Below are positions 7,170 to 7,562 of a stretch of 7,562 bases of DNA, piece after piece. The DNA is from an uncultured bacterium (GTDB taxonomy: Bacteria; Bacteroidota; Bacteroidia; Bacteroidales; Bacteroidaceae). The first letter of the stretch is position 1. Each line of letters starts with the position of its first letter. The notes beneath the pieces are model-generated. The model had not been told where the DNA came from. It did not search any database and saw only the letters and a list, made by a program, of their open reading frames with translations. The stretch covers positions 1 through 7,562 of the forward strand of contig CAJMQT010000095.1 in NCBI GenBank assembly GCA_905215655.1. Direction: 5' to 3'. The translations under genes and the position numbers were made by a program.

Positions 7170-7200
7170 AAGAAATAAAAATCCTGTCTTTTATTACAAA
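7170..7200 (-). promoter_or_regulatory. Candidate Bacteroidetes-type promoter for the operon
   Basis: On the minus strand, TTTG (7200-7197) is followed after 19 bases by TATTTCTT (7177-7170). The spacing suits the Bacteroidetes -33 TTTG / -7 TAnnTTTG promoter, but the -7 element matches only partly. Transcription would begin near 7163, giving a 5' UTR of about 180 bases. No better match was found between 6983 and 7562 on this strand. Position upstream of the first gene adds some weight; the call remains weak. Confidence 0.3.
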
Positions 7201-7381
7201 TTGAATTTCGTTGACGCTCTCAGAATTGATTATTTGAAAAATAAAATCTTTCGGACGAAAATTTTTAAAATATCGTGTGCAATTATAAAAAACAGTAAAA
7301 CAGCGACTTATAATTAAAACAGGAAAAGTGTGCAACGAAAAAGCCTGAAAAACAGCTGAAAACGCCATGTTTTGCACATTA

Positions 7382-7463
7382 AAAAGTGCCTATTTTAGCA
7401 TGTAAAAGTGCCTATTTTACTTTGTAAAAGTGCCACTTTTACAAAACAAGAGTGCCACTTTTG
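7382..7463. repeat. Four tandem 22-bp repeats with internal dyad symmetry
   Basis: The word AAAAGTGCC (AAGAGTGCC in the last copy) starts at 7382, 7404, 7426 and 7448, exactly 22 bases apart. Each copy continues with TATTTTA or ACTTTT, so each is a dyad of the form AAAAGTG-C-CACTTTT with varying fidelity. A degenerate further copy (AAAACGCCATGTTTTGC) may precede them at 7359-7375. Twenty-two bases is about two helical turns, so all copies face one side of the DNA, as in cooperative regulator sites. Plasmid iterons have similar size, but no replication gene is in view. The array is 400 bases upstream of susC and could serve susC, a divergent neighbour, or both. Confidence 0.85.
7421..7445. promoter_or_regulatory. 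Perfect 25-bp palindrome, probable dimer-binding operator
   Basis: Arms TTTGTAAAAGTG (7421-7432) and CACTTTTACAAA (7434-7445) are exact reverse complements around a single central C. This is the best-conserved dyad of the 22-bp array. Copies at 7402-7420 and 7447-7463 are weaker versions with one or two arm mismatches. A one-base centre suits protein binding better than an RNA hairpin, and no T-run follows on either side. The binding protein is unknown. Confidence 0.6.
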
Positions 7464-7562
7464 CCGAAAACGTAAATTATTTTTACCATTCAGCGGTATT
7501 TTTCTGTATCTCAAATTCTATTTCTGTAATTTTCACGAACATTTTTCAAATGACAAAATGAA

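Larger units (their letters stand above)
6983..7562. other. Gene-free AT-rich upstream region of the operon
   Basis: No convincing gene lies in these 580 bases. The stretch is clearly richer in A and T than the coding part. It contains, moving away from susC, an A-rich translation leader (about 6983-7000), a set of small inverted repeats (7046-7099), a weak promoter candidate (7170-7200), an inverted repeat AATTATAA/TTATAATT (7281-7288 and 7308-7315), repeated TGTGCAA words (7276, 7329, and inverted at 7372), and the 22-bp repeat array (7382-7463). The final bases read CAAAATGAA, so a divergent plus-strand gene could begin at 7558, but only five of its bases would be visible. Confidence 0.6.

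Noticed and set aside
7090..7377. Minus-strand open frame of 95 codons upstream of susC
   Set aside because: It lies in AT-rich intergenic DNA, runs through the promoter candidate and inverted repeats, has no signal, domain or lipobox, and its composition looks like random translation rich in F, I and V.
7382..7463. CRISPR array
   Set aside because: The period is only 22 bases, the copies abut with no unique spacers of about 30 bases, and no cas gene is present.
7558..7562. Start of a divergent plus-strand gene
   Set aside because: Only ATGAA is visible. A partial TAnnTTTC element at 7527-7534 lies upstream, but this is too little to call a gene.

Overview
The window carries a four-gene operon, read entirely on the minus strand, from a member of the Bacteroidales, most likely the Prevotellaceae. 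The assignment rests on a SusC/SusD outer-membrane pair, lipoproteins with acidic residues directly after the lipobox cysteine, A-rich gene leaders without Shine-Dalgarno boxes, and a secreted protein ending in the short VYNLAGQRV...GKKFIK tail common in Prevotella and Bacteroides exported proteins. The genus is inferred and could not be tested here.

Layout in transcription order, from high to low coordinates. Positions 7562-6983 are a 580-base AT-rich upstream region. It holds four tandem copies of a 22-bp repeat, one forming a perfect 25-bp palindrome, then a weak candidate promoter and a leader with small inverted repeats. Next come a SusC-family TonB-dependent transporter (6982-3719), a SusD-family lipoprotein (3697-1793), a short lipoprotein of uncertain function (1771-1310), an intercistronic stem-loop (1294-1266) and a secreted protein with a sorting-tail-like C-terminus (1230-430). 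An intrinsic terminator lies at 408-373. The remaining bases down to position 1 contain no gene but are dense in inverted repeats, including a 150-base interrupted palindrome.

The genes fit a small glycan-uptake (Sus-like) system. The SusD lipoprotein captures an oligosaccharide at the cell surface and lids the SusC barrel, which imports it using TonB energy. The short lipoprotein sits where SusE/SusF-type surface glycan-binding proteins usually lie, and the last gene encodes an exported protein that may bind or process the same substrate. No glycoside hydrolase, polysaccharide lyase, sulfatase or regulator is visible, so the substrate cannot be named and the locus may continue beyond the window.

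The coding part is ordinary for this phylum. The less ordinary material is non-coding: the phased palindromic repeat array upstream of susC, the long palindrome and stem-loop cluster downstream of the operon, and the strong hairpin between the last two genes. I found no convincing evidence of a wholly new system.
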